From Gimesia chilikensis (lineage in GTDB: Bacteria; Planctomycetota; Planctomycetia; Planctomycetales; Planctomycetaceae), in assembly GCF_008329715.1 (NCBI RefSeq), contig NZ_VTSR01000012.1:178362-242361 (forward strand): a DNA stretch of 64,000 bases, read 5' to 3'. The position numbers and the translations under genes are program-made. The notes below the pieces were generated by a model that was given only the letters and a program-made list of their open reading frames with translations, did no database searches and was not told the DNA's origin. Positions 28,249 through 36,400 of the stretch are shown here, one piece after another (within the stretch, counting starts at the first letter, position 1; each line of letters starts with the position of its first letter).

Positions 28249-28643
28249 TCTTTCAGCTCCTTTGCCTTGCGCGTGATCAGCTTGCGGAGTTCGGCGAGTT
28301 CGTCGGAATCGAGCTCAGCCGTTTCGAGGAGATTCAGCACCAGGTCGCTGGAGGAACCGTCAAACACACGGGTCAACAGATCTCCCATGATGCTGCCTGT
28401 GACGGTCTGCTTTTCTTGAGCCGGGGAGAACTGAAACGATTTACCGGCCTTCTCGCGTTTCACATAACCCTTGCGATACATGATGTTTAAAATCGTGATC
28501 ACTGAGCTGTGCGTCAAAGGGCGGCCGGCACTGGTTTCAAGTTGATCCCTGACTTCTCGCACCGTGAGCGGCGAAGTGGACCAGAGGATCTTGAGAATTT
28601 CCAACTCCAGATCGGTCGGATGTTCGGAGACGGGACGTGCCAT
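28245..28643 (-). CDS. BlaI/MecI/CopY family transcriptional repressor
   Basis: 132 residues, the usual length. The winged helix runs from LTDLELEILKILWSTSPLTV-like residues (here PTDLELEILKILWSTSPLTV near 8-27) through VREVRDQLETSAGRPLTHSS to VITILNIMYRKGYVKREKAG. The C-terminal dimerisation helices follow (VFDGSSSDLVLNLLETAELD). In this family the repressor binds dyad operators and is cleaved or released after signalling by the BlaR1-type peptidase, whose gene overlaps its 3' end here (ATGA). Two matching 14-bp dyads lie 57 and 110 bases upstream of the ATG, consistent with autoregulation. Confidence 0.92.
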   Translation of the reverse strand: MARPVSEHPTDLELEILKILWSTSPLTVREVRDQLETSAGRPLTHSSVITILNIMYRKGYVKREKAGKSFQFSPAQEKQTVTGSIMGDLLTRVFDGSSSDLVLNLLETAELDSDELAELRKLITRKAKELKE

Positions 28644-28699
28644 CCATCTGCTCCCTGCAGACAGGTCGGGTAGACCTGACGTATGATTCAGGAAATAAA

Positions 28700-28713
28700 T
28701 TTAATTCGTTAAA
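28700..28713. promoter_or_regulatory. Candidate BlaI-type operator 1
   Basis: TTTAATTCGTTAAA, a near-perfect dyad with TTTAA/TTAAA arms. It sits 57 bases upstream of the BlaI-like start and matches a second dyad at 28753-28766 in every position except the central two bases. Operator function is inferred from position and symmetry. Confidence 0.55.
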
Positions 28714-28752
28714 AGATGGTAACGGCGGCAGAGTAGTTCGTCAAGAAGTGTT

Positions 28753-28766
28753 TTTAATTTATTAAA
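28753..28766. promoter_or_regulatory. Candidate BlaI-type operator 2
   Basis: TTTAATTTATTAAA lies within a longer perfect dyad TTTTAAT-TT-ATTAAAA at 28752-28767. The spacing between the two dyads is 53 bases centre to centre, about five helical turns, so two dimers could bind on the same face of the DNA. Confidence 0.55.
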
Positions 28767-28863
28767 ATTTGTGTGCTGGCTGGAGCACAGGGAATAACAG
28801 ACTCATGCAGAGGATGTGTCCGAGTTGCAGTTATCTGGTCGTAAACCTGACCGCGGCAATCAT

Positions 28864-30066
28864 TCAATTGATAGAGTCAGCTGAATGATTGTCGGCGTTC
28901 CCTTCCAGATAATCTTGTATGTAGAGCTCCTGGACGATGACTTTGACTGCTGCCAGGAAGGGAGAGGCGATGATGGCTCCCAGAAAACCGAACAGGACAC
29001 CCATGATGGCCTGGAACGAGATCAACAGTGCCGGGGGGAGCGAGACCTGCTGCTTTTGAATCAAAGGGGTAATCACGTAACTCTCCAGTAGCTGCAGGCC
29101 GATATAGGCGGGGATCACGAGTGCAGCTGTGGTGGTGCCTTGGGGGAGAGCCACGAGGATTGCCAGGATAAAGGAGATCGCGGCACCGATATTGGGGATG
29201 AATGTCAGCAGTCCCGTGAGGAACCCCAGCGTACCCGCCATGGGAACGCCGATCAGCAGCAGGACCAGCCAGGCACCCAGGCCGGTCACCAGCATCGAAC
29301 CGAAGCGGCCGATCAGCCAGTGCCAGAGCGTGTCTCCCAGCTGATTCATGAGTTGCCGGATCCGCTCGCGGCGTTCTGGAGCAAACAGAATGACTACGCC
29401 ATCTCGATAGGTCGCAGGTGTGGTCGCCAGAAAGAGGCCCACAAACAGAATCAACACCGAATTCACTACGAGTCCAAATGTCGTACGGAACATCTGACCG
29501 ACAAAGGAAGCGGCCTGTTTCGCAGGCTGCGCCAGTGAATTCAGATCAGGCTGCTGTGATTGATCGGATTTCTTATCCGGGGACTCCGCTGTCTGCTCAG
29601 AGGATTTCGAATCTTGAGCCTGGCTGGAATCGGGTTTCTTTTTTTCAGAGTCGGATGCTGGAAAGAGTGACTGAGATAAGTACGGGGTCGATTGAATCAC
29701 GGATTTGACCGTCGTATACTCTTCAGCCCATTCCTGAATTTTCTCAGTACCGCGTTCAATCTGTCGACTGGCTTCCTGCACCTGATTCTCGATCTGTACG
29801 AAGAACAGAGTCATGGTCCCCGCAGAAAGCAGAATCAGGGTCGATACGAGTAATGTCAGACTGCCCTGGTAAGGGATCGGCAAGACTCGGCTCAGACCAT
29901 TACTGGCAAAGGTCAGAAAGACAGCGAAGAGGACCGCCAGGAATAGCGTTAAGATGATTTCCCAGGTGATGACCAGCGCAGCGGCTAAGACGACGACCAC
30001 CACCAGTGTGGTGATCGTCCTGCTCAACATTACTGCGGTCGATGAAGAAGCTTCGGGCTCTGTCAT
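28864..30066 (-). CDS. AI-2E family transporter (PerM/TqsA type)
   Basis: 400 residues with about eight hydrophobic segments. N-terminal pairs of helices (TLVVVVVLAAALVITWEIIL, VLFAVFLTFASNGLSRVLPI) are followed by a long cytoplasmic/periplasmic insert, Lys/Ser/Glu/Gln-rich, at residues 145-180. The C-terminal half carries the family signatures GVPMAGTLGFLTGLLTFIPN and IGAAISFILAILVALPQGTT. Family members export autoinducer-2 or act as ion antiporters, and substrate is often unknown. The low-complexity insert is unusual for the family and is probably a linker. It is followed at 11 bases by the manganese catalase gene in the same orientation upstream (ending at 30078), so co-transcription is likely. 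Confidence 0.85.
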   Translation of the reverse strand: MTEPEASSSTAVMLSRTITTLVVVVVLAAALVITWEIILTLFLAVLFAVFLTFASNGLSRVLPIPYQGSLTLLVSTLILLSAGTMTLFFVQIENQVQEASRQIERGTEKIQEWAEEYTTVKSVIQSTPYLSQSLFPASDSEKKKPDSSQAQDSKSSEQTAESPDKKSDQSQQPDLNSLAQPAKQAASFVGQMFRTTFGLVVNSVLILFVGLFLATTPATYRDGVVILFAPERRERIRQLMNQLGDTLWHWLIGRFGSMLVTGLGAWLVLLLIGVPMAGTLGFLTGLLTFIPNIGAAISFILAILVALPQGTTTAALVIPAYIGLQLLESYVITPLIQKQQVSLPPALLISFQAIMGVLFGFLGAIIASPFLAAVKVIVQELYIQDYLEGNADNHSADSIN

Positions 30067-30077
30067 GAAATTGTCTA

Positions 30078-30785
30078 TCAGGTACCACTGAAGGCTGGAT
30101 TATCAACGACTTTCCATTCATCCCCTGAATTCCAGGGACCGCTGGAATCTTCCCCCAGATCACCGGAGTCGGTTGAGTCGTTGAAGTACTTGTCGACCCA
30201 CTGCGAATCAGGTTCCAGTTCGCCAATTTCCAGCGGTTGTTTATCCATACTTTCCAGTGCCTGACCGAAGGCTTTCAGGTGAGTGATTTCCCGGGTCATC
30301 AGGAAGCGCAGCGCATCCTTGGACCCCGGATCGTCGGTATGATCGATGAGACGTTCATAGACGATCTTGGCCCGGGCTTCCGCCGCCATGTTGGAACGCA
30401 GATCAACCTCAAGCTGACCGGTCACGGCAATATAGTCGGAAGTCCAGGAAGAACCCTGTGAGTTACTCAGCGACACACCTCCACCACCGACTACTGCAAT
30501 CAGTGGATCTTCCAGAGCGGCATCTCCCGCTTTTCGTAATGGTTTGAGGTGCATGCGGGCCAGCGCACCGATGACCTCCAGGTGACTCAATTCTTCAGTG
30601 CCGATATCCATCAACAGGTCTTTGCGGGCCGGGTCTTCACAGTTCATACCCTGAATCGAGTATTGCATGGCTGCGGCCAGCTCGCCATTCGCACCGCCGA
30701 ACTGTTCGAGCAGCATTTTCCCAAAGCGGGGATCGGGATCTCCTACATCTACTTTATACATCAGTTTTTTAACATGATGATACAT
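30078..30785 (-). CDS. Manganese catalase family protein
   Basis: 235 residues of the ferritin-like manganese catalase family. Di-metal ligands are present: Glu in GGANGELAAAMQYSIQG (about residue 35), Glu-Glu and His in MDIGTEELSHLEVIGAL (about 65-70), Glu in AEARAKIVYERLIDH (about 150) and His in TREITHLKAFGQAL (about 185). That is the full E, E, H, E, H set. It is shorter than classical enzymes (about 270-300), lacking part of the C-terminal extension. Members dismutate hydrogen peroxide. It precedes the AI-2E-type transporter gene by 11 bases. The 294 bases upstream hold no gene that I can support. Confidence 0.87.
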   Translation of the reverse strand: MYHHVKKLMYKVDVGDPDPRFGKMLLEQFGGANGELAAAMQYSIQGMNCEDPARKDLLMDIGTEELSHLEVIGALARMHLKPLRKAGDAALEDPLIAVVGGGGVSLSNSQGSSWTSDYIAVTGQLEVDLRSNMAAEARAKIVYERLIDHTDDPGSKDALRFLMTREITHLKAFGQALESMDKQPLEIGELEPDSQWVDKYFNDSTDSGDLGEDSSGPWNSGDEWKVVDNPAFSGT

Positions 30786-31079
30786 GCCTGGTCCTTTCGT
30801 AAATCGTGTCGATTATAGACTGATTACGGGGACAGCTTTGCAACGTACAGACTTGGGCGGGCCATCGCCGTCTGTCCCTCTGGTTTAAGATAACTGTGTG
30901 CAGAGATTCGCAAACGGCATGCCAATGCATGCTGGAACCAGAGATCGTGTCTCTGCCTCGACTTTTTGAATTTAGAGAATGCGAACTTTTGAGAATCTCT
31001 GCAGTTGTCATCTGTAAGCGGTGCCTGACCGCGCAGCGTGAACGCTGGGGAGTCAGCTGGATCTCGGAAAACGGAAATC

Positions 31080-32243
31080 TCAGCCCCCTTCCGGGTTGTC
31101 TTTTAATTGTCGCGCCGACTCTACGGCATCGCTGGCATCTTCCTGATCGCCGGCATCCAGGTGCGGGCCTTCCTGGGTGTCTGCGGCTTCGGATTCGTGA
31201 CTTAATTCCACCAGCAGGGGAAAATGATCGGATCCGATAGATGGCAGCGTACCGAGTTTCACGACGCGGAAATCATCCGAATGAAACAGATAGTCCAGCG
31301 GGTAACGCCAGATCGACGAGGTGGCGTCAAATGTCGGATAGAGACCGCGTCCTTTACGGGGATCGAGCAGGCCGCTGACTTCCTGAAACAGGTTTGTCGT
31401 GCGTGACCAGCCGACATCATTTAAATCACCCAGCACGATGGCGCTGGGACTGTCGCGCACTTCGCGTCCGACCAGTACGAGTTCGGCATCGCGTTTGGTT
31501 GTGTCTTCTCCCGGACGAGGTGGATTCGGGTGTACGGCAAACAGGCGTACGATATGTCCCGAGGGAAGTTTGACGCGCGCATCGATCGAGGGGATCTCCT
31601 GCTTGATCATGGACCGGATGCGGGCACTCTCCAGGGGAAGCCGGGAATACACGGCGATACCGTAGGTATTTTCGAGTGGATGTTTCAGCTGCCAGCCATA
31701 GGATTTTTCGAGGGATTTCAGGTCGCGAATCCAGCGCGCGTTGACCTCACATAGCACGACGATATCCGGTTGTTCCTGCTCGATCAGAGACAGTACCGCT
31801 TCGGCGTTCTGGTTTTCCTGATAGACGTTCGCCGTCATAATCCGCAGGGGGGTTTGCGGATCAGCAGACTCTGCCCACTCCACTTCATGGGGGGCGAAAG
31901 GCAGGTAGGGAAAGATCCAGAATAATTGAATGCAGCAGCTGATTGTCAGTAGGAAAATCCCTGTTTTTGCAGCAGTTTTATGCCAGAAGGGAATGAGTGC
32001 CAGCAGGAGGACGACATAAGCGAACAGCAGTTGAACGCGGGGAAAATCCCCGATGCGGACCCACCACCAGTCAACGGGTAGCAAGGGAAGCAACGCGGTC
32101 AACGCCGCGACACCGGCCAGCAGGATGACGCACCGGTAAACCCATTTGCGAACGGGCGATTCCGGCGTGCTGTCAGAGGGCTCTTCACTTGTTGTTTCGG
32201 TTGGGACCAATTCCTGATCTCCCTGTTGCTGGAAGACAATCAT
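31080..32243 (-). CDS. Endonuclease/exonuclease/phosphatase (EEP) family membrane protein
   Basis: 387 residues. Residues 33-120 have three hydrophobic helices (VYRCVILLAGVAALTALLPL, VQLLFAYVVLLLALIPFW, GIFLLTISCCIQLFWIFPYL). The EEP domain follows: IMTANVYQENQNAEAVLSLI near 133, PDIVVLCEV with the catalytic Glu, IVLGDLNDVGWSRTT near 260 with the Asp-Asn pair, and GSDHFPLLVEL near 344 with the catalytic Asp-His. So the active site is complete and faces the periplasm by topology. EEP proteins of this shape include vancomycin-resistance-like VanX-independent and endonuclease members; the substrate is unknown. The N-terminus is Glu/Thr/Ser-rich. It is 12 bases from the DUF421 gene. Confidence 0.85.
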   Translation of the reverse strand: MIVFQQQGDQELVPTETTSEEPSDSTPESPVRKWVYRCVILLAGVAALTALLPLLPVDWWWVRIGDFPRVQLLFAYVVLLLALIPFWHKTAAKTGIFLLTISCCIQLFWIFPYLPFAPHEVEWAESADPQTPLRIMTANVYQENQNAEAVLSLIEQEQPDIVVLCEVNARWIRDLKSLEKSYGWQLKHPLENTYGIAVYSRLPLESARIRSMIKQEIPSIDARVKLPSGHIVRLFAVHPNPPRPGEDTTKRDAELVLVGREVRDSPSAIVLGDLNDVGWSRTTNLFQEVSGLLDPRKGRGLYPTFDATSSIWRYPLDYLFHSDDFRVVKLGTLPSIGSDHFPLLVELSHESEAADTQEGPHLDAGDQEDASDAVESARQLKDNPEGG

Positions 32244-32255
32244 GCGTAATCGAGT

Positions 32256-32849
32256 TTACGATGCAGCGGCTCCGCGTTCCCGGGTATTCACATAGACGTT
32301 GTCACTATGGTACAGCAATTCTGCCCCGACAACGTTTTCAAAAAACTCCGCTTCCAGTTTGACTTCGGGATCTTCGGAGTGCAGGACGGAAATGTCTCCC
32401 GTTGTTTCGAAGACGACAGCCAGAACATGTTCATAGTTCAGGGCGTTGGCTGCGCGGAGTTTCCCATACACGTCCGTCCGTGTGACGTTTGCTTTGCGAA
32501 GATTTTCTTCCACCATGGTCCCGCCATGCATTAAGAGTAACGGTTGATTATCGATGAGTCGGCTGAACCAGTGATATTTCTTTCTCGAGAGTGCCAGCAG
32601 CCATTGCCCGACAAACAGCGTTGCCAGTGCCGTCAGGCTGATTACCAATGTCGGGTTCGCTGATGAGATCGTGGACGCAAAGATGGAACCGACGGCCAGA
32701 GTCATTGCAAAATCGCCCGCCGACATTTTTGAGAAGCTTCTCAAGCCGGTAAAACGGGTATAGGCGATGATCACAGTATAAGTAATGAAACACGACAGCA
32801 GGACCATGGGAATTTCAGTCCATTGTGAAGTAACCCATTTTTCGAACAT
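32256..32849 (-). CDS. DUF421 (YetF-type) membrane protein
   Basis: 197 residues. Two to three N-terminal hydrophobic helices contain the family signature YTRFTGLRSFSKMSAGDFAM followed by TLAVGSIFASTI. The soluble C-terminal half has LIDNQPLLLMHGGTMVEENL then VTRTDVYGKLRAANALNYEH, VLAVVFETTGDISVLHSEDP, also diagnostic. In Bacillus, YetF/YkjA-type DUF421 proteins are spore or membrane proteins of unknown activity. The gene is 12 bases upstream of the EEP gene in the same orientation, so the two probably form an operon. Confidence 0.87.
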   Translation of the reverse strand: MFEKWVTSQWTEIPMVLLSCFITYTVIIAYTRFTGLRSFSKMSAGDFAMTLAVGSIFASTISSANPTLVISLTALATLFVGQWLLALSRKKYHWFSRLIDNQPLLLMHGGTMVEENLRKANVTRTDVYGKLRAANALNYEHVLAVVFETTGDISVLHSEDPEVKLEAEFFENVVGAELLYHSDNVYVNTRERGAAAS

Positions 32850-32962
32850 GGTTCTCGCTTTTCTGAGCTGAAACAGGGTGGAAATACAAAACGGATCTGT
32901 GACTCAGACTAAGCAGATTGCGTGCCAAACTGAATTAACTGCGACTCAGGGGTCAGCTGGAA

Positions 32963-33430
32963 TCACTGTTCATAGACATAGGAAATCCGTTCGTTCTTGG
33001 TCTTTCCTTTGACGGTCCAGTCCAGGTGCAGTGTTTCGTTCTCGAGGCGCAGTGTGGCCGTGTAGAGGTCTTCGCTGCAGACATGCGGCTCGATGGAATC
33101 CCAGCGATCACCTGCGGTCTGTTGCAGATCAAACAGATACACCGGATTCGCATTTCCAAAACGCAAGTGCTCCAGCCGCAACTGTTTCTGTTCCGAATAG
33201 GCACGCCAGCGATACACATTTGTAAAACGCAGAGACTTTCCTTCCGGCGGTGACCAGTTTCCGGCTTCGTGAAAGAGCAGCGTCTGGTCATCGATGGATT
33301 CAACTTCCACCGTGCCAACCCCCGTACCATTCCAGCCACTACCGGAACCAAAGGATTGAGCCGTGAACGTCAGCGTGGTGACAGCGGTCAGACTACCCCA
33401 GAGCGAGGTCAGGTCAAGATTCGCAGACAT
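32963..33430 (-). CDS. DUF6314-like hypothetical protein
   Basis: 155 residues with a lipocalin-like beta pattern and no signal peptide. Features are TLTFTAQSFGSGSGWNGTGV, GTVEVESIDDQTLLFHEAGN, SLRFTNVYRWRAYSEQKQLR, LEHLRFGNANPVYLFDLQ, EPHVCSEDLYTATLRLENET and DWTVKGKTKNERISYVYE. The order of the bright residues (GxG, Y/F-H-E-x-G, Y-x-W, F, H-x-C-x-x-D-x-Y, W-x-V-x-G-x-K) is what I recall for DUF6314, a family often annotated in bacteria without known function. This is a recollection, so I hold it loosely. It begins the minus-strand cluster of small accessory genes running up to 37.2 kb. Confidence 0.55.
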   Translation of the reverse strand: MSANLDLTSLWGSLTAVTTLTFTAQSFGSGSGWNGTGVGTVEVESIDDQTLLFHEAGNWSPPEGKSLRFTNVYRWRAYSEQKQLRLEHLRFGNANPVYLFDLQQTAGDRWDSIEPHVCSEDLYTATLRLENETLHLDWTVKGKTKNERISYVYEQ

Positions 33431-33453
33431 GGGATTGTGTATTCCTGTTTGAG

Positions 33454-33921
33454 TCAGTCTTTCTCACCATAGGTGACTTGGTAAGCCCAGTCAATCTGGT
33501 TCTGCTTGCCTGCCAGGCGGTAGAGTTGTTTCTCGATGGCGGGGCGGTTGGGCCAGCGCTGCATCCCCTGGGGACCAGCCTCGCCCACCCGGCACTCAAG
33601 CCAGCTCACGCAATGGCTACTCTTGGAGACCTGTAAACGAGCATAGACGGGTGCCAGTTGAAAGTCATCCAGAAAATCAGCCAGTCCAAAAATGAGTGCT
33701 TCCCGCTCTCCGAGCTTGAGCGCCTCGTGCAGGTAGACGTCGTCAAAGCAGAGGTGTTCCCATTCCGGATGCAGCTCCCGCAGCACATCGGGAATAAAAT
33801 ATCCCAAAGCTGAGACGAGATTTCCAGAAGCGGCGGAGTCGGGCAGAGCCTCTCCTGTATCTGTCTGGGGCAGCAGCTCTGCCAGGGCCTGTACAACCAT
33901 TGTTTCGGCCGTTGAGATCAT
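33454..33921 (-). CDS. Hypothetical protein, coupled to upstream frameshifted gene
   Basis: 155 residues, acidic, no signal peptide. It contains LPDSAASGNLVSALGYFIPD, a helical stretch, and FGLADFLDDFQLAPVYARLQ, then VSWLECRVGEAGPQGMQRWP. No family is recognised; the size and acidic character resemble small immunity-type proteins. Its ATG overlaps the TGA of the frameshifted gene upstream (ATGA), evidence that the two were once, or still are, translated together. Downstream it ends 23 bases before the DUF6314-like gene. Confidence 0.55.
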   Translation of the reverse strand: MISTAETMVVQALAELLPQTDTGEALPDSAASGNLVSALGYFIPDVLRELHPEWEHLCFDDVYLHEALKLGEREALIFGLADFLDDFQLAPVYARLQVSKSSHCVSWLECRVGEAGPQGMQRWPNRPAIEKQLYRLAGKQNQIDWAYQVTYGEKD

Positions 33922-34206
33922 ACGCTCGTCGTCTGTGTTGAAGGGAAGATCTCCTGTAATGAATCGATCAGAAAGTCGGGGATTTGTTTGAGGTCATTGC
34001 GGAGAGCGGTGGGCTCCGTCTCACCCAGTTCTGTCAGCATGGTTTTGGCTCGGACGATCACCCGGCGGAGGACCTCGCACTGATCGGTGTGCAGCCGCCA
34101 GTACGACTCAGGTACGGAGAGTACTGCATTCGGAGACCTCCGGTTCTCCCCAGTCTTCGCTTTCTAGTTCCTGCAGGCTTTTGCGACGCTCGAAGTTTAT
34201 TTTCAT
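33918..34206 (-). pseudogene. Frameshifted small gene, immunity-like
   Basis: On the minus strand an ATG at 34206 opens MKINFERRKSLQELESEDWG-EPEVSECSTLRT and then stops. The reading frame one base over continues NAVLSVPESYWRLHTDQCEV, LRRVIVRAKTMLTELGETEP and TALRNDLKQIPDFLIDSLQE to a TGA that overlaps the next gene's ATG. The overlap shows the second frame is the genuine end. The total length is 289 bases, so a single-base shift breaks it. The start SLQELESEDWGEPE resembles CdiI-type immunity proteins, loosely. It could be a sequencing error, a true pseudogene or a shift-read gene. Confidence 0.6.
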
Positions 34207-34269
34207 CAATTGACTCTTCTTCCGTCAGGGTGAAGAAATGCTGTATCATCAATCAGGTGCGAAACACTA

Positions 34270-34575
34270 TCAGGAAAACAAGGAGATCAAAAATGTGACA
34301 GCCGCCGTTGTGATAATAATGGCTGTGTTAAAAAGTAGTGACATCGCAAGAATTGAAAAAATCAGTCCCCCGTTCATACAGGTGGTAGGCATCACAAAAC
34401 ACCAAATGAGGAAGACAACCACTGCCACGACCGCTGCCCAGTAAATGCCCACATATAGAGTCGCAATGAGGGGTGTAAGAAGAGGTATGAGTCCCAAGGT
34501 GAGGACAACAATCAGGCCCCAGTCCACGGTAGCGTTGTCTTGTGTGTGGAGATCGCGATTCGATTCGTCCGGCAT
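34270..34575 (-). CDS. Small three-helix membrane protein
   Basis: 101 residues with three hydrophobic segments: GLIVVLTLGLIPLLTPLIAT, VGIYWAAVVAVVVFLIWCFV and GLIFSILAMSLLFNTAIIIT. The N-terminal 18 residues are polar (DESNRDLHTQDNATVDW). No family is recognised. It is part of the minus-strand cluster of small genes and is 64 bases upstream of the frameshifted gene. Its location among possible immunity genes suggests a membrane partner, but that is speculation. Confidence 0.55.
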   Translation of the reverse strand: MPDESNRDLHTQDNATVDWGLIVVLTLGLIPLLTPLIATLYVGIYWAAVVAVVVFLIWCFVMPTTCMNGGLIFSILAMSLLFNTAIIITTAAVTFLISLFS

Positions 34576-34738
34576 GATTAACTCATCTGAATAGATTCAA
34601 ATAGATCACTCATTCGAAGCAGAATGAAAATCCTGCATGGAAATTAATTATACCTCTGATAAAGAGCCATGTTGATGCCAAAGTTGCAGGAATGCTTGCA
34701 CATGCTGAGTAGTGCTTTTTTTACTTATAAACAACGGG

Positions 34739-35053
34739 TCATTTCCAGTTATCTTCCCCATGGCAACGGCAGTGACAGTCAACATCTTCCGTAAAACTGT
34801 GAGGTCCCCAGCCTTCATTAACGTAGCTGCTGCAGGTGAAGTGTTCAAACACCGTTTCAGAGAAATGGACCGATTTCTGATGACAACAGAGCCCCCAGTC
34901 CGCATTCCAGGGAGCAAAGAAAGCACAGCCACCACACTGAAATCCATTCTCATAGAGCTGGAGACTTTCTGGTTGATCGGGCCAGTTTTCAGCATACTGT
35001 TGCGCAGATTTCTCGTTAGAGAATTCATTGATCACAAGCTTGTTTCGATTCAT
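34739..35053 (-). CDS. Cysteine-rich small protein
   Basis: 104 residues. The central block GFQCGGCAFFAPWNADWGLC plus CHQKSVHFSETVFEHFTC gives a CxxC pair, then C or CC, then a C after FEHF. This matches a widespread small-protein pattern of CGGCxFF ... DWGxC ... FEHxxC that probably binds zinc or iron. The C-terminus adds DCHCRC. A soluble helical start (FSNEKSAQQYAENWPDQPES) precedes it. The function is unknown. It is on the minus strand between two hypothetical genes, with the flanking gaps of about 85 to 160 bases. Confidence 0.6.
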   Translation of the reverse strand: MNRNKLVINEFSNEKSAQQYAENWPDQPESLQLYENGFQCGGCAFFAPWNADWGLCCHQKSVHFSETVFEHFTCSSYVNEGWGPHSFTEDVDCHCRCHGEDNWK

Positions 35054-35138
35054 GGTATTCTCGCTGGCGGTTTTTGAGGGAGCCTCTCTCTGAACTCGGA
35101 AGCTATCGCTATAAGCTCAGAGGAGACACACTCTGGAA

Positions 35139-35834
35139 CTACGGGTTCGATTCTGCGGACCGGAAACCGCTCAGGGCTGCTGCCACCTGTGTAGCATCTC
35201 CGACAAATCCCATGCCTGTCAGAACCTGCGCCAGCTGTTCTTTGAATCGGTTCAGTTCCTCCTCGGCAACTGTGATGGCATTTCGTAGATCAGCGGGATC
35301 GACCATCCAGCGCGCCTCCGGATCATCAGACTCGTGCAGGTCACTCAGCACCAGCCAGGGCTGCTGAAATTTCACGGACAACCAGGGATGTCCGATCCAC
35401 AGTATCTCCCAGGAGAGGCCTGTGTATCCGGCTGCAGTTTGCCAGCTTTCGAGATTACTGAGATCACTACAGCAGGTGGGCAGGACGAGGATCCCATGCC
35501 GGTAAGCACTTAAGGCGAGACCTCCGCTCAAGATTGGTCGGGAATCAGCATCGTGCAGTTCCGCCAGCCCTCCGCAGTCTTCCAGGAAGACAGGCAGGGC
35601 CCGGGCCAGTTGTTCCGCGGTGATCTCAGAAGTGGCAACGTAACAGGACCCGCGCTCAATGGGATTGAGTCCTTTGACGCCGGAGTCTGCCAGACAGCTC
35701 TCCCAGTATGGTTCCCATTCCGCGCACGCAGCTCCGCCATCGGGCATGTTACGGTCTTGCCTGGAAAAGTCCGACGGAAAGAATTCAATGACCGGTGTCA
35801 GCTTGATTCCGTTTATCTCGATCAGGTTTGTCAA
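35139..35834 (-). CDS. Hypothetical protein
   Basis: 231 residues, predicted soluble and acidic. Visible parts are IEINGIKLTPVIEFFPSDFS at the start, then DGGAACAEWEPYWESCLADS, LPVFLEDCGGLAELHDADSR, YTGLSWEILWIGHPWLSVKF and SDLHESDDPEARWMVDPADL, followed by a C-terminal amphipathic helix. The regular WxxxW and acidic pattern look like SMI1/KNR4-like or SUKH-type immunity proteins only in general character, and I cannot match it. It begins 20 bases downstream of the DUF7660-like gene, so the two are probably co-transcribed. Confidence 0.55.
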   Translation of the reverse strand: MTNLIEINGIKLTPVIEFFPSDFSRQDRNMPDGGAACAEWEPYWESCLADSGVKGLNPIERGSCYVATSEITAEQLARALPVFLEDCGGLAELHDADSRPILSGGLALSAYRHGILVLPTCCSDLSNLESWQTAAGYTGLSWEILWIGHPWLSVKFQQPWLVLSDLHESDDPEARWMVDPADLRNAITVAEEELNRFKEQLAQVLTGMGFVGDATQVAAALSGFRSAESNP

Positions 35835-35854
35835 GTGCGATTCCTCTGTCCGTT

Positions 35855-36133
35855 TTACTCATATATTTTTCCGCACCAGAGAAAATCAGCACATCGTTTC
35901 CAGGGAGATTCATGAGCCATATCTTGAGTTTCACCCATATTAGTACTTTCGCCCCAGGCTAATGCAGCATTGAGGAAGTCCTCAATGGTATGGTTTTCCC
36001 AGCCGTTCGCCCCGCGACCACTCAGGTCAACTGTCTGTCCGACTTCCGCTTCACGATCAGCACAGAGGGCACGTACAAAATCAAGAAACGTTTCAGGGCC
36101 ATCTACTCGCTCCAGCATTTCGTGTAATTCCAT
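35855..36133 (-). CDS. DUF7660-like small protein
   Basis: 92 residues. The pattern ETFLDFVRALCADREAE, GANGWENHTIEDFLNAALAW and SPWKRCADFLWCGKIYE (F-x-x-F-x-x-x-L-x-x-D, GWEN-x-x-I-x-x-FL-x-A-x-x-A-W, and P-W-x-x-x-A-x-x-L-x-x-G-K-x-Y) is what I recall for DUF7660, a family of short proteins with unknown function. No signal or membrane segment is present. It is directly followed by the hypothetical gene at 35834 and preceded, 7 bases away, by the remnant yjbQ copy. It may have arrived with the duplicated region. Confidence 0.65.
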   Translation of the reverse strand: MELHEMLERVDGPETFLDFVRALCADREAEVGQTVDLSGRGANGWENHTIEDFLNAALAWGESTNMGETQDMAHESPWKRCADFLWCGKIYE

Positions 36134-36140
36134 GTATCAC

Positions 36141-36287
36141 TCACTCTCCGATCATCTTCGCCAGAATCCGTTTCAGTCGGCGGCCGTCGAATTCGTAATA
36201 GAAAATGTGTTCCAAGGGTCCCAAGTGGAGCTGGCCGTCGGTGATGGCGACGGACGCGGTGATGTGCATCGCGTTCCCCAGGCACAT
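36141..36287 (-). pseudogene. Internally deleted second copy of yjbQ
   Basis: Reading the minus strand from an ATG at 36287 gives [20 protein letters not shown] then [20 protein letters not shown] and ILAKMIGE, stopping at 36141. This equals two parts of the intact YjbQ at 37335: the segment [10 protein letters not shown] and the C-terminal [20 protein letters not shown], joined with an in-frame loss of 177 bases (59 codons). The intact C-terminus aligns at an offset of 1194 and the N-terminal segment at 1371. It lacks the first half of the protein and so the active site. The two copies differ at many sites, so the duplication is not recent. Confidence 0.8.
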
Positions 36288-36400
36288 TGTGTCACACACT
36301 GTCTTTTGTCCTGTCTGGTGTCACATAGTAATGGCAAGTCATTGCAAAACCTTAGTCTGTCGAATCGCTATGATCATATGCAACAAAATACTTAAACTAT

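Noticed and set aside
36103..36285. 60-codon frame that looks similar to a 37225-37410 frame
   Set aside because: Both are out-of-frame shadows of the duplicated yjbQ 3' end; the real signal is the yjbQ frame.
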